DNA of 64,000 nucleotides from Mesorhizobium sp. CAU 1732 (GTDB lineage: Bacteria; Pseudomonadota; Alphaproteobacteria; Rhizobiales; Rhizobiaceae). This document shows, in pieces, positions 54,766 through 64,000 of this stretch (positions within the stretch are counted from its first letter, which is position 1; every line of letters begins with the position of its first letter). The notes under the pieces were generated by a model, which ran no database searches, was not told the DNA's origin, and worked only from the letters and a program-made list of their open reading frames with translations. The position numbers were made by a program, and so were the translations under genes. The stretch spans positions 1,984,001 through 2,048,000 of the forward strand of contig NZ_JBDQQR010000001.1 in the NCBI RefSeq assembly GCF_039888675.1. The letters run 5' to 3'.

Positions 54766-56492
54766 TGATGGACGCACGCGCGATCTCGAAGGCAAAGCTG
54801 CCAAGCCGTCATGTGACGGTCGGGCCTGCACGCGCGCCGCATCGCTCCTATCTCTATGCCATGGGCCTCTCGCAGCAGGAGATCGCGCAGCCGCTGGTCG
54901 GCGTCGCGTCTTGCTGGAACGAGGCTGCGCCCTGCAACATCTCATTGATGCGCCAGGCGCAGGTTGTGAAGAAGGGCGTCGCCGCCGCAAACGGCACGCC
55001 GCGCGAATTCTGCACCATCACCGTCACCGACGGCATCGCCATGGGCCACCAGGGCATGAAGGCGTCTCTGGTGTCGCGTGACGTCATCGCCGACTCGGTC
55101 GAGCTGACCATGCGCGGCCATTGCTACGATGCGCTCGTCGGCCTTGCCGGCTGCGACAAGTCGCTACCCGGCATGATGATGGCGATGGTCCGTCTCAACG
55201 TGCCGTCGATCTTCATCTATGGCGGCTCCATTCTTCCGGGCACCTATCGTGGCCGCCAGATCACGGTTCAGGACGTCTTCGAGGCCGTCGGCCAGCATTC
55301 GGTCGGTTCGATCTCGGACGAGGATCTGCTCGAAGTCGAGATGGCGGCATGCCCGTCCGCGGGTTCCTGCGGCGCGCAGTTCACCGCCAACACGATGGCG
55401 ACCGTCGCCGAGGCGATCGGTCTGGCGCTGCCCTATTCCTGCGGCGCGCCGGCACCCTATGAGATGCGCGACCGGTTCAATTTCGCGACCGGCGAGAAGA
55501 TCATGGAACTGGTGGCGAAGAACATCCGCCCCCGTGACATCGTCACGCTGAAGGCACTCGAGAATGCCGCGGCTGTGGTCTCCGCGACCGGCGGGTCCAC
55601 CAACGGCGCGCTGCACCTCCCGGCCATCGCGCACGAGGCGGGCATCAAGTTCGACCTGTTCGACGTTGCCGCGATCTTCGAGAAGACGCCCTACATCGCC
55701 GACCTGAAGCCGGGCGGCAAATATGTCGCGAAGGACATGTTCGAGGCTGGCGGCATCCCGCTTCTGATGAAGACGATGCTCGACCACGGCTATCTGCACG
55801 GCGACTGCATGACGGTCACGGGCCGTACCATCGCCGAGAACCTTGAAAAAGTCGCCTGGAACGACGGTCAGGACGTCATCCGCCCCGCCAACAACCCCAT
55901 CACCGTGACCGGCGGCGTCGTGGGGCTGAAAGGCAACCTTGCGACCGAAGGCGCGATCGTGAAGGTCGCCGGCATGTCGACACTCGCCTTCACCGGCCCG
56001 GCGCGCTGCTTCGATTCGGAAGAAGAGTGCTTTGAGGCGGTGAGCAACCGCGATTATGCCGAAGGCGACGTGCTCGTGATCCGCTACGAGGGCCCCAAGG
56101 GTGGCCCCGGCATGCGCGAAATGCTGTCCACGACCGCCGCGCTATACGGGCAGGGGGCGGGCAGCAAGGTGGCACTCATCACGGACGGACGCTTTTCCGG
56201 TGCCACGCGCGGCTTCTGCATCGGGCATGTCGGTCCCGAGGCAGCCGTTGGCGGCCCCATCGCGCTGCTCCGCGACGGCGACATGATTTCGATCGATGCC
56301 AACAAGGGCACGATCGACGTCGCGCTGAGCGACGAGGAACTGGCGGCCCGCCGCAAGGATTGGAAACCGCGCGAGACCGACTACCAGTCGGGCGCGATAT
56401 GGAAATATGCCCAGACGGTCGGGCCGGCCCGCGACGGCGCCGTGACCCATCCCGGTGGCGCGAAAGAAACGCACTGCTATGCAGATATCTGA
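54762..56492 (+). CDS. ilvD: dihydroxy-acid dehydratase
   Basis: A 576-residue iron-sulfur enzyme of isoleucine/valine and coenzyme-A-precursor synthesis. Motifs: [28 protein letters not shown] and [17 protein letters not shown] supply cluster cysteines; the late [19 protein letters not shown] and family end are present. Three ATGs in a row (54762, 54765, 54768); CAGGG at 54756-54760 fits the third best. The 5' end overlaps the small coupled gene, the 3' end overlaps exoR by 14 bp. Confidence 0.96.
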   Translation: MMMDARAISKAKLPSRHVTVGPARAPHRSYLYAMGLSQQEIAQPLVGVASCWNEAAPCNISLMRQAQVVKKGVAAANGTPREFCTITVTDGIAMGHQGMKASLVSRDVIADSVELTMRGHCYDALVGLAGCDKSLPGMMMAMVRLNVPSIFIYGGSILPGTYRGRQITVQDVFEAVGQHSVGSISDEDLLEVEMAACPSAGSCGAQFTANTMATVAEAIGLALPYSCGAPAPYEMRDRFNFATGEKIMELVAKNIRPRDIVTLKALENAAAVVSATGGSTNGALHLPAIAHEAGIKFDLFDVAAIFEKTPYIADLKPGGKYVAKDMFEAGGIPLLMKTMLDHGYLHGDCMTVTGRTIAENLEKVAWNDGQDVIRPANNPITVTGGVVGLKGNLATEGAIVKVAGMSTLAFTGPARCFDSEEECFEAVSNRDYAEGDVLVIRYEGPKGGPGMREMLSTTAALYGQGAGSKVALITDGRFSGATRGFCIGHVGPEAAVGGPIALLRDGDMISIDANKGTIDVALSDEELAARRKDWKPRETDYQSGAIWKYAQTVGPARDGAVTHPGGAKETHCYADI

Positions 56493-57285
56493 GGTCGTCA
56501 GGGCAGGCTTGTTGACTGCGGTCGCCGCCGGCGCGCTCGGCGTCGCGGTGCCGTCGGCGCACGCCCTCGACCAGTCGGTCATCGGCACTCCGCAGGAGCA
56601 ACGCAGCCCGTGGGCGGTGTTCCGCTTCGGCTTCTCCGCCTACAAGAGCGGCCACAAGGAGCAGGCTGTCGAGGCCTACAAATATGCGGCCGAGAACGGC
56701 CAGCTCGGCGCTCGCTGGAAGCTTGCGCGCATGTATGCCGAGGGTGATGGCGTCGCGCGCAACGACTACGAGGCGTTCAAGTTCTTCCAGGAGATCGCGG
56801 CGCAGGATGTCGAGCCCGGCTCGCCGGACGAGAGCTATGTCGCCGACGCCTTGGTCGCATTGGGCGGCTATGCCCGCACCGGCATTCCGGACTCGCCGAT
56901 ACAGGCCAATCCGGCGGCCGCGCAGGATTACTACATGCGTGCGGCCGCGACCTACCGCAACCCGAATGCCCAGTACGAAGTCGGCAAGATGTTCCTCCAC
57001 GGCGAGGGCGGGATGAAGGCGAGCCTCCAGCAGGCCGCGCGCTGGTTCCAGCTTTCCGCCGAGAAGGGCCATGCGGGCGCCCAGGCGACGCTTGGAAACC
57101 TGCTGTTCCAGAGCGGCAAAGCCGTGCGTGGACTGGCCATGATGACCGCCGCGCTCGAACGCGCCCAGCCATCCGACAAGGGGTGGATACGCGGCATGCA
57201 GGAAGAGGCCTTCGCGCTCGCCGGCGAAGCCGATCGCCGTACCGCGATCGCGCTGGCTCAGGACATGATCGCCAAAGGCAACTGA
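56479..57285 (+). CDS. exoR: ExoR-like periplasmic regulator with Sel1-type repeats
   Basis: A 268-residue exported protein, the same length as Sinorhizobium ExoR. A signal peptide ends PSAHALD. Sel1-like TPR repeats follow ([56 protein letters not shown], each in pieces). ExoR binds and restrains the ExoS sensor kinase of the ExoS/ChvI system that controls exopolysaccharide, motility and acid response; proteolysis of ExoR releases it. exoS/chvI are not in this window. ATG 56479 is preferred over GTG 56455. Confidence 0.92.
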   Translation: MQISEVVRAGLLTAVAAGALGVAVPSAHALDQSVIGTPQEQRSPWAVFRFGFSAYKSGHKEQAVEAYKYAAENGQLGARWKLARMYAEGDGVARNDYEAFKFFQEIAAQDVEPGSPDESYVADALVALGGYARTGIPDSPIQANPAAAQDYYMRAAATYRNPNAQYEVGKMFLHGEGGMKASLQQAARWFQLSAEKGHAGAQATLGNLLFQSGKAVRGLAMMTAALERAQPSDKGWIRGMQEEAFALAGEADRRTAIALAQDMIAKGN

Positions 57286-57343
57286 GGTTTTCGGGGCATT
57301 TCCGTCGAAAGCCTCAGTGCGACAGCCTCTCCCGCGATGAATC

Positions 57344-58132
57344 TCAATTCAGCGACAGCACCGCGATCGTCGGGACGTGATCCGACGGCTTTTCCCATGC
57401 GCGCACATGCTTCTCGATCGAGGCGGATGTGAGCTTGCCGGCGGCCTCGGGCGACAGCATGAGGTGATCGATGCGGATGCCGTTGTTCTTCTGCCAGGCG
57501 CCGGCCTGATAATCCCAGAACGTGAATGTGTCGCCGGCGTCGGTGGTGGCGCGGATCGCGTCGGTGAGGCCGAGGTTTTCCAGCCGCCGGAACGCCTGTC
57601 GCGTCTCGGGCACGAAGAGGGCATCGTTGATCCACTGTTCGGGATGCCTGGCATCGATCGCTTCGGGGATGACGTTGTAGTCGCCGGCGAGCACCAGCGG
57701 TTCCTCCAGCGCCAGCCGCTCGGCAGCCCATCGCTCCAGCCGCGCCATCCAGCGCAGCTTGTAGCCGAACTTGCGGTCCTCATCGACCGGATTGCCGTTG
57801 GGGAGGTAGAGCGAGACGACGCGGATCACGCCCGTCCCGGTCGAGAACACGCCCTCAATGAAGCGCGCCTGCTCGTCCTCGTCGTCTCCCGGCAGGCCGC
57901 GATTGATCTCATCCGGCTTCTGTTTCGACAGGATGGCGACGCCGTTGAAGCCTTTCTGGCCATGCGTCTCGACATGATAGCCGAGCGCCTCGATCTCCAG
58001 TCTCGGAAATCCTTCGTCGACCGACTTGATCTCCTGAAGGCACGCGATGTCCGGCTGGCTTTCCTTGAGCCAGTGCACGAGGTTCTCGATGCGTGCCTTG
58101 ACGCCGTTGATGTTCCAGGTCGCGATCTTCAT
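57344..58132 (-). CDS. xthA: exodeoxyribonuclease III
   Basis: A 262-residue metal-dependent AP endonuclease/3'-exonuclease for base-excision repair. It begins MKIATWNINGVKARIENLVHWL, read in parts, with Asn; then CLQEIKS (Glu), VSLYLPNGNP, LAGDYNVIPEAID, DYQAGAWQKNNGIRIDHLM and SDHVPTIAVL at the end, all the catalytic motifs. ATG 58132; the frame is open upstream without similarity. Convergent with exoR. Confidence 0.95.
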   Translation of the reverse strand: MKIATWNINGVKARIENLVHWLKESQPDIACLQEIKSVDEGFPRLEIEALGYHVETHGQKGFNGVAILSKQKPDEINRGLPGDDEDEQARFIEGVFSTGTGVIRVVSLYLPNGNPVDEDRKFGYKLRWMARLERWAAERLALEEPLVLAGDYNVIPEAIDARHPEQWINDALFVPETRQAFRRLENLGLTDAIRATTDAGDTFTFWDYQAGAWQKNNGIRIDHLMLSPEAAGKLTSASIEKHVRAWEKPSDHVPTIAVLSLN

Positions 58133-58248
58133 GCTGTCGAGCCTCGGCGTCGATGTGGTCGAGCGTCTTTTCGCACAATCTTGAGCGGCTGCGAAGAACG
58201 TTAGACACGATGCGACGCCATTCCTGCCATCGAGAATGGCCAACCATG

Positions 58249-58276
58249 AAAAAGGGCCCCGCTTGCGGCGGAGCCC
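58249..58276 (-). terminator. terminator of the SH3-domain gene
   Basis: On the leftward strand GGGCTCCGCC-GCAA-GCGGGGCCC, with one mismatch, followed by five T residues. Confidence 0.8.
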
Positions 58277-58300
58277 TTCTCGATTGCTGTCGTGGTGAGC

Positions 58301-59035
58301 CTACTGGTTGAAACCGGGCCACTCGCGCCTGATCTCACGCAGCGCTTCGCGCTCGCTGCGATTCGGCCGGGCCTGCTGGGGACGATCGTCGCGGCGGACC
58401 TCGCGCGGGTTATCGCGTCTGTCGTCGCGCCTGTCGACACGATCGTCCCTGCGGTCGTCACGGCGGTCCTGCCGGTATTCGCGGCGATCATCGCGATTGT
58501 CCTGACGCCATTCACGGCGGTCGTCCCGCCCGTCCCGACGCCAGTCGCGACGATCATCGCGCGCTTCGCGTCGCCAGTCGCGACGATCCTCCCGATAGTC
58601 GCGGCGGACTTCGCGTGGGGCCGGACGATAGCTGGGGCGGTCGAGATAGCGGTCGTTGTACCAGGAACGGCCGCGATAATAGCGGTCGTGGTAGGTATAG
58701 GCGTCGAAGCCGACCACAGGCACGCCGATCGAGATGCCGACGCTGGTCATCGGTCGGTTATAGTAATCGCCGCCCTCTCGGTAGGCGAGATAGTCGCCCG
58801 AAACCCAGCCGCGGTCGCCACCCCAGCTTATGTCGCACCAGTTGTACCCGGCGATGCAGCCGATGACCGAGACGGGGCTTCCGGCAGGGATCGTGTCGAA
58901 GCGCTGATAGGCCGAACCCGGCCCCGTGCGGACATTCAGATCAGTGGTCACGATGGCCGCCGTCGCGGCCGCTGCCACTCCCGGTACCAGCATCGCGCCG
59001 GCGAGGAGGGCTGCTCTAAGGGTGGTATTCAGCAT
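58301..59035 (-). CDS. secreted SH3-domain protein with an Arg/Asp-rich repeat tail
   Basis: A 244-residue exported protein. Residues 1-23 are a signal peptide. A bacterial SH3 domain follows (LNVRTGPGSAYQRFDTIP, then WCDISWGGDRGWVSGDYL). After a Tyr-rich linker (DAYTYHDRYYRGRSWYNDRY, in parts), residues about 135-230 are a low-complexity run of DDRR/RDWRR/RREYRQ units, the protein's bulk. The tail is strongly charged with arginine and aspartate alternating. Such SH3-plus-RDD proteins recur in rhizobia; role unknown, perhaps cell-wall binding. Confidence 0.88.
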   Translation of the reverse strand: MLNTTLRAALLAGAMLVPGVAAAATAAIVTTDLNVRTGPGSAYQRFDTIPAGSPVSVIGCIAGYNWCDISWGGDRGWVSGDYLAYREGGDYYNRPMTSVGISIGVPVVGFDAYTYHDRYYRGRSWYNDRYLDRPSYRPAPREVRRDYREDRRDWRREARDDRRDWRRDGRDDRREWRQDNRDDRREYRQDRRDDRRDDRVDRRDDRRDNPREVRRDDRPQQARPNRSEREALREIRREWPGFNQ

Positions 59036-59229
59036 GGATGTCTTCCTTCTTATCGCTCGCGCCAGGGGAGGCGAGCGCCACCGTCCCAGCGCGAGGAACC
59101 CCGCATGCGCACAATGGTTCCATCACACTGAAGGGAGCTTGAACCGTCCGTTCATCGCGCGTTCACAAACGCAACCGACAGCGGCGGGACACGCCGACCG
59201 AAGAAGATCCGATTCGTATAAAATGGCGG

Positions 59230-59580
59230 TCAGATCGAGAACGATGTCCCGCAGCCGCATGACGCAACGGCGTTCGGGTTCCTGATCTGGAAGGACTGGC
59301 CGATCAGGTCGTCGACGAAGTCGATCACGGAGCCGCCCATATAGATCAGCGACATGTCGTCGATCAGGACGGTCGCGCCGTCCTTTTCGATGGCGATATC
59401 ATCGTCGTTGCGGGTGTCGGTCAGGTCCATCTTGTAGGAAAAACCGGAGCAGCCGCCGCCTTCGACCGCGACGCGCAGTGCAATCTTGCTCGGTTCGGCT
59501 GCGAGGATTTTCACGATCCGCTTCGCAGCGGACTCGCTCATCTCCACACCCTTCATTCCAGACTTGGCATCAACGCCCAT
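59230..59580 (-). CDS. erpA: iron-sulfur cluster insertion protein ErpA
   Basis: A 116-residue A-type carrier that hands iron-sulfur clusters to target enzymes. The three cluster cysteines are in GGGCSGFSYKMD and the C-terminal CGCGTSF. Start at ATG 59580; the frame opens upstream without similarity. It is divergent from dgt with an 82-bp gap, the usual rhizobial order erpA / dgt-argS. Confidence 0.94.
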   Translation of the reverse strand: MGVDAKSGMKGVEMSESAAKRIVKILAAEPSKIALRVAVEGGGCSGFSYKMDLTDTRNDDDIAIEKDGATVLIDDMSLIYMGGSVIDFVDDLIGQSFQIRNPNAVASCGCGTSFSI

Positions 59581-59662
59581 GGCGGTCACCTTGCGTTCGC
59601 ATATGCACCATAGGTATGAAGCCGGGCGGGGCAAGTCAACAAGTCGGCATGGCCGGCGTTAG

Positions 59663-60886
59663 GTGCGGGATTTGGCAACGAGCTTTGATGGGATCGGCTT
59701 CGGCTATCGGCCGCGCGCGCCCTATGCATGCGACCCGGCGGCGTCGCGCGGGCGCTTCTATGACGAGGCGGAAAGCCCGACCCGCACGCCGTTCCAGCGC
59801 GACCGCGACCGCATCATCCACTCCACGGCCTTTCGCAGGCTGAAGCACAAGACTCAGGTCTTCATCGCGCATGAGGGCGATCACTACCGCACGCGGCTGA
59901 CGCACTCGATCGAGGTTGCGCAGATCGCCCGCGCGCTGGCGCGCGCGCTTCGGGTGGACGAGGACCTGGCCGAGGCGATCGCGCTGGTACACGATTTCGG
60001 CCACACGCCGTTCGGCCATACGGGCGAAGACGCGCTGAATGCGATGATGGCGCCGTGGGGCGGGTTCGATCACAACGCCCAATCGCTGCGCATCGTGACG
60101 CGGGTCGAGCGGCGCTATGCAGAGTTCGACGGCCTCAACCTGACATGGGAAACGCTGGAAGGCCTGGTCAAGCACAACGGTCCGCTGACCGATGCGGACG
60201 GGCAGCCGCTCAAGGGCGAACTGCCGCAGACCATCATCAATTTCAACGAGCTGTTCGACCTCGAACTCGGGCGGTATGCGTCGGTCGAGGCGCAGGCTGC
60301 CGCGATCGCCGACGACATCGCCTACAACACGCATGACATCGATGACGGGCTGCGGGCCGGTCTGCTGACGCTCGACATGCTCGAGCCGCTCGCGCTGCCC
60401 GGCGGAATCCTGCGTCAGGTGCGCGAAAAGTACCCGACGCTGGATCTGGTTCGCACCGGTCACGAGCTGATGCGTCGGCAGATCACGGCAATGGTAGAGG
60501 ACGTGATCGCGACGGCGCAGGCCAATCTCACGCAGATCGCACCGCGATCGCCAGCCGACATTCATGCGGCAGGCCGCGCGGTCGTCACCTTCTCGCCCGT
60601 CATGGCGGCTCAGGAGAAGGAATTGAAGGCGTTTCTCTACGCCAACCTCTACCGCCATCCGAACGTCATGGCCGTGAGGGCGAATGCGGACCGGATCGTG
60701 CAGGACCTTTTCGGCCATTACTTCGCCAATCCGCGTGACATGCCGGAGGGGTGGCGCGAGGGTCTGGATCGCGCCGAAGACCGGGTCAAGGCGCGCGACG
60801 TTGCCGACTTCATCGCCGGCATGACCGACACCTACGCGATCAAGGAACACCGCCGTCTGTTTGACCGGACTCCCGATTTGGGCTAG
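59663..60886 (+). CDS. dgt: deoxyguanosinetriphosphate triphosphohydrolase-like protein
   Basis: A 407-residue HD-domain triphosphohydrolase of the dGTPase-like subgroup that splits dNTPs to nucleoside and triphosphate. Motifs: [29 protein letters not shown] and the metal centre [15 protein letters not shown], then [17 protein letters not shown]. The start is GTG 59663; TTG five codons on is another option. Followed by argS 62 bp later, probably in one transcript. Confidence 0.94.
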   Translation: MRDLATSFDGIGFGYRPRAPYACDPAASRGRFYDEAESPTRTPFQRDRDRIIHSTAFRRLKHKTQVFIAHEGDHYRTRLTHSIEVAQIARALARALRVDEDLAEAIALVHDFGHTPFGHTGEDALNAMMAPWGGFDHNAQSLRIVTRVERRYAEFDGLNLTWETLEGLVKHNGPLTDADGQPLKGELPQTIINFNELFDLELGRYASVEAQAAAIADDIAYNTHDIDDGLRAGLLTLDMLEPLALPGGILRQVREKYPTLDLVRTGHELMRRQITAMVEDVIATAQANLTQIAPRSPADIHAAGRAVVTFSPVMAAQEKELKAFLYANLYRHPNVMAVRANADRIVQDLFGHYFANPRDMPEGWREGLDRAEDRVKARDVADFIAGMTDTYAIKEHRRLFDRTPDLG

Positions 60887-60948
60887 GCGGAGCGCGACTT
60901 CGTGGCCCGCTAGCGCCTCTTTTTCCGCATCACGACCGAGTTTGATCC

Positions 60949-62706
60949 ATGAATATTTTCGCGCAGTTCGCGTCGCGCATCGTCAAGGCAGTCGAAACCC
61001 TTGAACTGACTCCGCAATCGGGCGGTGCGCTCGACCTGTCGCGCATCACGGTCGAGCCACCGCGCGATGCCAGCCATGGCGATCTGGCGACCAATGCGGC
61101 GATGGTTCTTGCGAAGGCGGTAGGCGAAAACCCGCGCGCGCTGGCGGAACGGCTGGCGGTGGTCCTGCGCAACGACGCCGATGTGTCCGCCGTCGAAGTG
61201 GCGGGTCCGGGCTTCGTCAATCTGCGTCTGGCGGACGGTTTCTGGCAGGCAAGGCTGGGCGATATGCTCGACGCCGCCAGGGATTACGGCCGCTCCACGC
61301 TGGGCGCCGGCAAGAAGGTCAACGTCGAATATGTGTCGGCCAACCCCACGGGCCCGATGCATGTCGGCCATTGCCGGGGGGCGGTCGTGGGCGACGCGCT
61401 CGCCAACATCATGGCGTTCGCCGGCTACGACGTGACCAAGGAATACTACATCAACGACGCAGGCTCGCAGATCGACGTCCTGGCGAAGTCGGTCATGCTC
61501 CGCTACCGCGAGGCGCTTGGCGAGCCGATCGCCGAGATTCCGGCGGGCCTGTATCCGGGCGACTATCTCGTACCCGTCGGCAAGGCGCTCGCGGACGAGT
61601 TTGGCGCGAGGCTGAACCGGATGCCTGAAGACGAGGCGCTGGCGCTCGTCAAGGAACGCACGATCGACGCCATGATGGCGATGATCCGCGAGGACCTCGC
61701 AGCGCTCAACGTCCATCATGATGTCTTTTTCTCGGAACGGACCCTGCATGCCGACAACGCATCCGCGATCCGCTCCGCCATCAACGATCTGACACTCAAG
61801 GGGCATGTCTACAAGGGCAAGCTGCCGCCGCCCAAGGGCGAGAAGTCGGACGACTGGGAAGACCGCGAGCAGACGCTGTTCCGTTCGACCGATGTCGGGG
61901 ACGACATGGACCGGCCGCTCGTCAAATCCGACGGTGCCTACACCTACTTCGCCGCCGATGTCGCCTACATGAAGGACAAGTACGCGCGCGGCTTTGAGGA
62001 GATGATTTTCATCCTCGGCGCCGACCACGGCGGCTACGTGAAGCGCATGGAAGCGCTCGGCAAGGCGATTTCCGGCGGGAAGGTCGAGGTGACGATCCTG
62101 CTTTGCAATCTCGTGAAACTGTTCCGGGATGGCGAACCCGTCCGCATGTCGAAGCGGGCAGGGGAGTTCGTCACCTTGCGCGACGTGGTCGACGAGGTTG
62201 GCCGCGACCCGATCCGCTTCATGATGTTGTATCGCAAGAGCACCGAGCCGCTCGACTTCGACTTCGCCAAGGTGACCGAGCAGTCGAAGGACAACCCGGT
62301 CTTCTACGTGCAGTACGCCTCGGCGCGGTGCCACTCGGTCTTCCGGCAGGCCAAGGAGCAGCTTGGAGAGAACTGGATCGAGCGCGAGACGATGAAGGCG
62401 GCCGCCGTGCGGCTGACCGACGAGGGCGAGCTTTCGGTCATTCGCAAGCTGGCCGAGTATCCGCGCCTGCTTGAAAGTGCAGCCCAGTCGATGGAGCCGC
62501 ACCGCCTTGCGTTCTACCTCTATGACCTTGCTCAGACCTTCCACGCGCACTGGAATCGCGGCACCGATAACCCGGACTTACGTTTTGTTAAGGTTAACGA
62601 TCCAGAGTCCACCCATGCCAGGCTGGGTCTGGTGCAGGCCGTGGCGGATGTTTTGGCATCCGGTCTGGCGCTGATCGGAGCGGATGCCCCGTCCGAAATG
62701 CGCTAG
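60949..62706 (+). CDS. argS: arginyl-tRNA synthetase
   Basis: A 585-residue class I synthetase. HIGH is [12 protein letters not shown] near residue 140, KMSKS is replaced by [13 protein letters not shown] near residue 400 as usual in bacterial ArgRS, and a DALR anticodon domain ends the protein. ATG 60949. Second gene of the dgt-argS-SPOR-protein row that continues to nagZ and scpAB in rhizobia (out of window). Confidence 0.97.
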   Translation: MNIFAQFASRIVKAVETLELTPQSGGALDLSRITVEPPRDASHGDLATNAAMVLAKAVGENPRALAERLAVVLRNDADVSAVEVAGPGFVNLRLADGFWQARLGDMLDAARDYGRSTLGAGKKVNVEYVSANPTGPMHVGHCRGAVVGDALANIMAFAGYDVTKEYYINDAGSQIDVLAKSVMLRYREALGEPIAEIPAGLYPGDYLVPVGKALADEFGARLNRMPEDEALALVKERTIDAMMAMIREDLAALNVHHDVFFSERTLHADNASAIRSAINDLTLKGHVYKGKLPPPKGEKSDDWEDREQTLFRSTDVGDDMDRPLVKSDGAYTYFAADVAYMKDKYARGFEEMIFILGADHGGYVKRMEALGKAISGGKVEVTILLCNLVKLFRDGEPVRMSKRAGEFVTLRDVVDEVGRDPIRFMMLYRKSTEPLDFDFAKVTEQSKDNPVFYVQYASARCHSVFRQAKEQLGENWIERETMKAAAVRLTDEGELSVIRKLAEYPRLLESAAQSMEPHRLAFYLYDLAQTFHAHWNRGTDNPDLRFVKVNDPESTHARLGLVQAVADVLASGLALIGADAPSEMR

Positions 62707-62808
62707 GTTCTCAATACGTTCTGACACCTTTTACCCACATTGCGCTGGTAAGGGCCAACCCTAAGTGACGTCGCCGGCGTCCGACCCAGTATGAGTGCGG
62801 GAAAAAGC

Positions 62809-64000
62809 ATGGCAGACAGCAACAACACCCGACGCGTAGAATTCGCAGACAACGATCCGTTCGCGGAACTGACGCGTATCATGGGCCACGATCCCCGGGC
62901 GAAAGAGCCCGAGGCGACCGTTTCCGACGATTCGGCTTTCGACATCGACCTCGAAAAGGAGTTGATGGGCGAGCTGGATTTTTCCGATTTCGACGCGGAG
63001 TCAGCCGCAGCCGAGCCTGCGGCGACGCAGGCCGAAGCGTGGCAGCCTGCCGCGTCCTGGGCACCTGAAGAGCGTGCGCCCGTAGCGGGTGAAAACACCT
63101 CCGCCGACGAGGCATTCGCCGCCTATGATGCGAGCGCCGTCGACTATGACGACGACACGCAGGCTTTCGGCGACGAGGGTGATGCGCTCGGCGCGTTGGA
63201 GGCGGAACTCGGCTTCCAGATGGAAGACGCGCTTGCGCTTGACGATGTGATTGGCGACATGGAGCAGGCGAGCGTAGACGATCGCGCCGATGCCGGCCGT
63301 GGCTATGATGCGTCGCCTGTATCGTTCGAAACGGCTCCGGTTCAGGACGCGCCTTCGGCAATAGAGCCTGACCTGTCGCTGGATGACGATTTCGGCGGTG
63401 AACTCGATCGCGAGTTGTCCGCCCTTGGCGATGTCGAGGAAGCGACGGCCTCCGATGGAGATCAGACGCCGCTGACAGCAACAGTCCCGGACTGGACACG
63501 CAGCGAGGACCAGCCTGCGTCCGAAGCAGCCGACGAATTCGATCTGGCCGATCTCGACATCGAACTCGACGCGATCGGCGACGATGCCACCGCGGAGCCG
63601 GCAGACATGGCGCCTGCGCTCGACGCGCAGCCCGAGTCGGTCGCTGCCGTCCCCGATTGGAGCGACGAGCCTGAAGCGTTCGACGCGCCGGTGGACGGGT
63701 TCGACGGCGAGGACGAGATCGTGTCCTACGAAGCCGAACCCGAAGTCGAGCCGGAACCTGTGGTGTATTCGGCAGCACCCGCCGAACTCAGCCTCGAAGA
63801 CGAACTGGCCGCTCTCCTGTCCGATGAGCCGCCCGCGTCTGTTCCCGTCGCCGCTGCGCCAGTGGTTGCCGCTGCTGCACCTGCCATTGCCGCCGCCGCG
63901 CATCAGTCCGACCCTTCGGAGGAGAACTGGCATCCCGCAGTGAACACGTTTGGCCGCGCGAACTTTTCGCGTTCGCCGGTTCACGAGATGCCGACGCCTC
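62809..64000 (+). CDS. SPOR-domain cell-division-type protein, 3' end cut off
   Basis: Open from ATG 62809 (GGGAA seven bases upstream; an in-frame ATG lies at 62791) to the window edge, 397 codons. It begins MADSNNTRRVEFADNDPFAEL, a start typical of the rhizobial SPOR-repeat protein that follows argS. What is visible is a long, acidic, Pro/Ala-rich disordered part; the membrane helix and C-terminal SPOR domain would be downstream. SPOR domains bind septal peptidoglycan, so a role in division is expected but not visible here. Confidence 0.8.
   Translation, partial: MADSNNTRRVEFADNDPFAELTRIMGHDPRAKEPEATVSDDSAFDIDLEKELMGELDFSDFDAESAAAEPAATQAEAWQPAASWAPEERAPVAGENTSADEAFAAYDASAVDYDDDTQAFGDEGDALGALEAELGFQMEDALALDDVIGDMEQASVDDRADAGRGYDASPVSFETAPVQDAPSAIEPDLSLDDDFGGELDRELSALGDVEEATASDGDQTPLTATVPDWTRSEDQPASEAADEFDLADLDIELDAIGDDATAEPADMAPALDAQPESVAAVPDWSDEPEAFDAPVDGFDGEDEIVSYEAEPEVEPEPVVYSAAPAELSLEDELAALLSDEPPASVPVAAAPVVAAAAPAIAAAAHQSDPSEENWHPAVNTFGRANFSRSPVHEMPTP

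Noticed and set aside
62586..62600. TTAAGGTTAAC as a CtrA-type site
   Set aside because: The spacing of the two TTAA parts is 2 bp instead of 7 and it lies inside argS.

Overview
The window reads as a chromosomal stretch of a high-GC alphaproteobacterium of the order Hyphomicrobiales (Rhizobiales), most like the Mesorhizobium/Phyllobacteriaceae-Aurantimonadaceae side. The call rests on gene content and order: a large B12-dependent ribonucleotide reductase, a DUF982 protein, HWE/HisKA_2-type kinase output, an ExoR homologue, the block pcm-tolC-popZ-valS, and the block exoR/xthA/erpA/dgt/argS/SPOR-protein. I cannot name the genus from sequence alone.

Layout. 1-4.5 kb is accessory: the cut-off end of a Gre-factor-like protein, two unrecognised genes, a TTG-started PPP-type phosphatase, an AT-richer DUF3800 gene and about 0.8 kb of decayed DNA with the relic of a HicB-like antitoxin. 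4.5-16 kb is mainly a leftward series: nrdJ (with its own promoter and a pair of NrdR boxes 31 bp apart), a PiT phosphate transporter, a NUDIX hydrolase, xanthine phosphoribosyltransferase, a tandem-Usp protein and a MoCo-binding-domain protein, then rightward alcohol dehydrogenase and a membrane-anchored hydrolase. 16-22 kb has DUF982, tRNA-Leu(TAA), adenine deaminase and a three-gene two-component operon (CHASE3 kinase, single-domain regulator, regulator-kinase fusion), all with GTG starts. 22-31 kb carries a lipoprotein hydrolase, trkH, ilvA-DUF1697, a DEAD-box helicase, an MFS transporter with a large hairpin over its ribosome site, a hydrolase and an SDR.

31-36 kb is a sulfur/amino-acid cluster (cysK, alaX, sseA, GNAT), an OmpA-domain protein, DUF1203 and an inorganic pyrophosphatase with a signal peptide. 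36-44 kb has ald with divergent lrp, a RelE-like toxin/HigA-like antitoxin pair with a visible promoter and operator, a Tat-exported CpdB-type nucleotidase with a possible PHO box, a TauE/SafE exporter, cfa, and a decayed DUF1365 gene beside cfa. 44-54 kb has tRNA-Asn(GTT), tRNA-Cys(GCA), pcm, tolC, popZ, a vapBC module set between popZ and valS, valS, a FadL-like porin and TerC. 54-64 kb has an unannotated-looking 37-codon gene overlapping the start of ilvD, ilvD, exoR, xthA, an Arg/Asp-rich SH3 protein, erpA, dgt, argS and the 5' part of a SPOR-type protein.

Most of the window is ordinary housekeeping. I see no CRISPR array, no intact insertion sequence, no prophage and no clearly new multi-gene system. 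The observations most worth following are the NrdR/promoter architecture of nrdJ, the small coupled gene before ilvD, the hairpin over the MFS ribosome site, the exported pyrophosphatase, the toxin-antitoxin insertions and the DUF1365 pseudogene.
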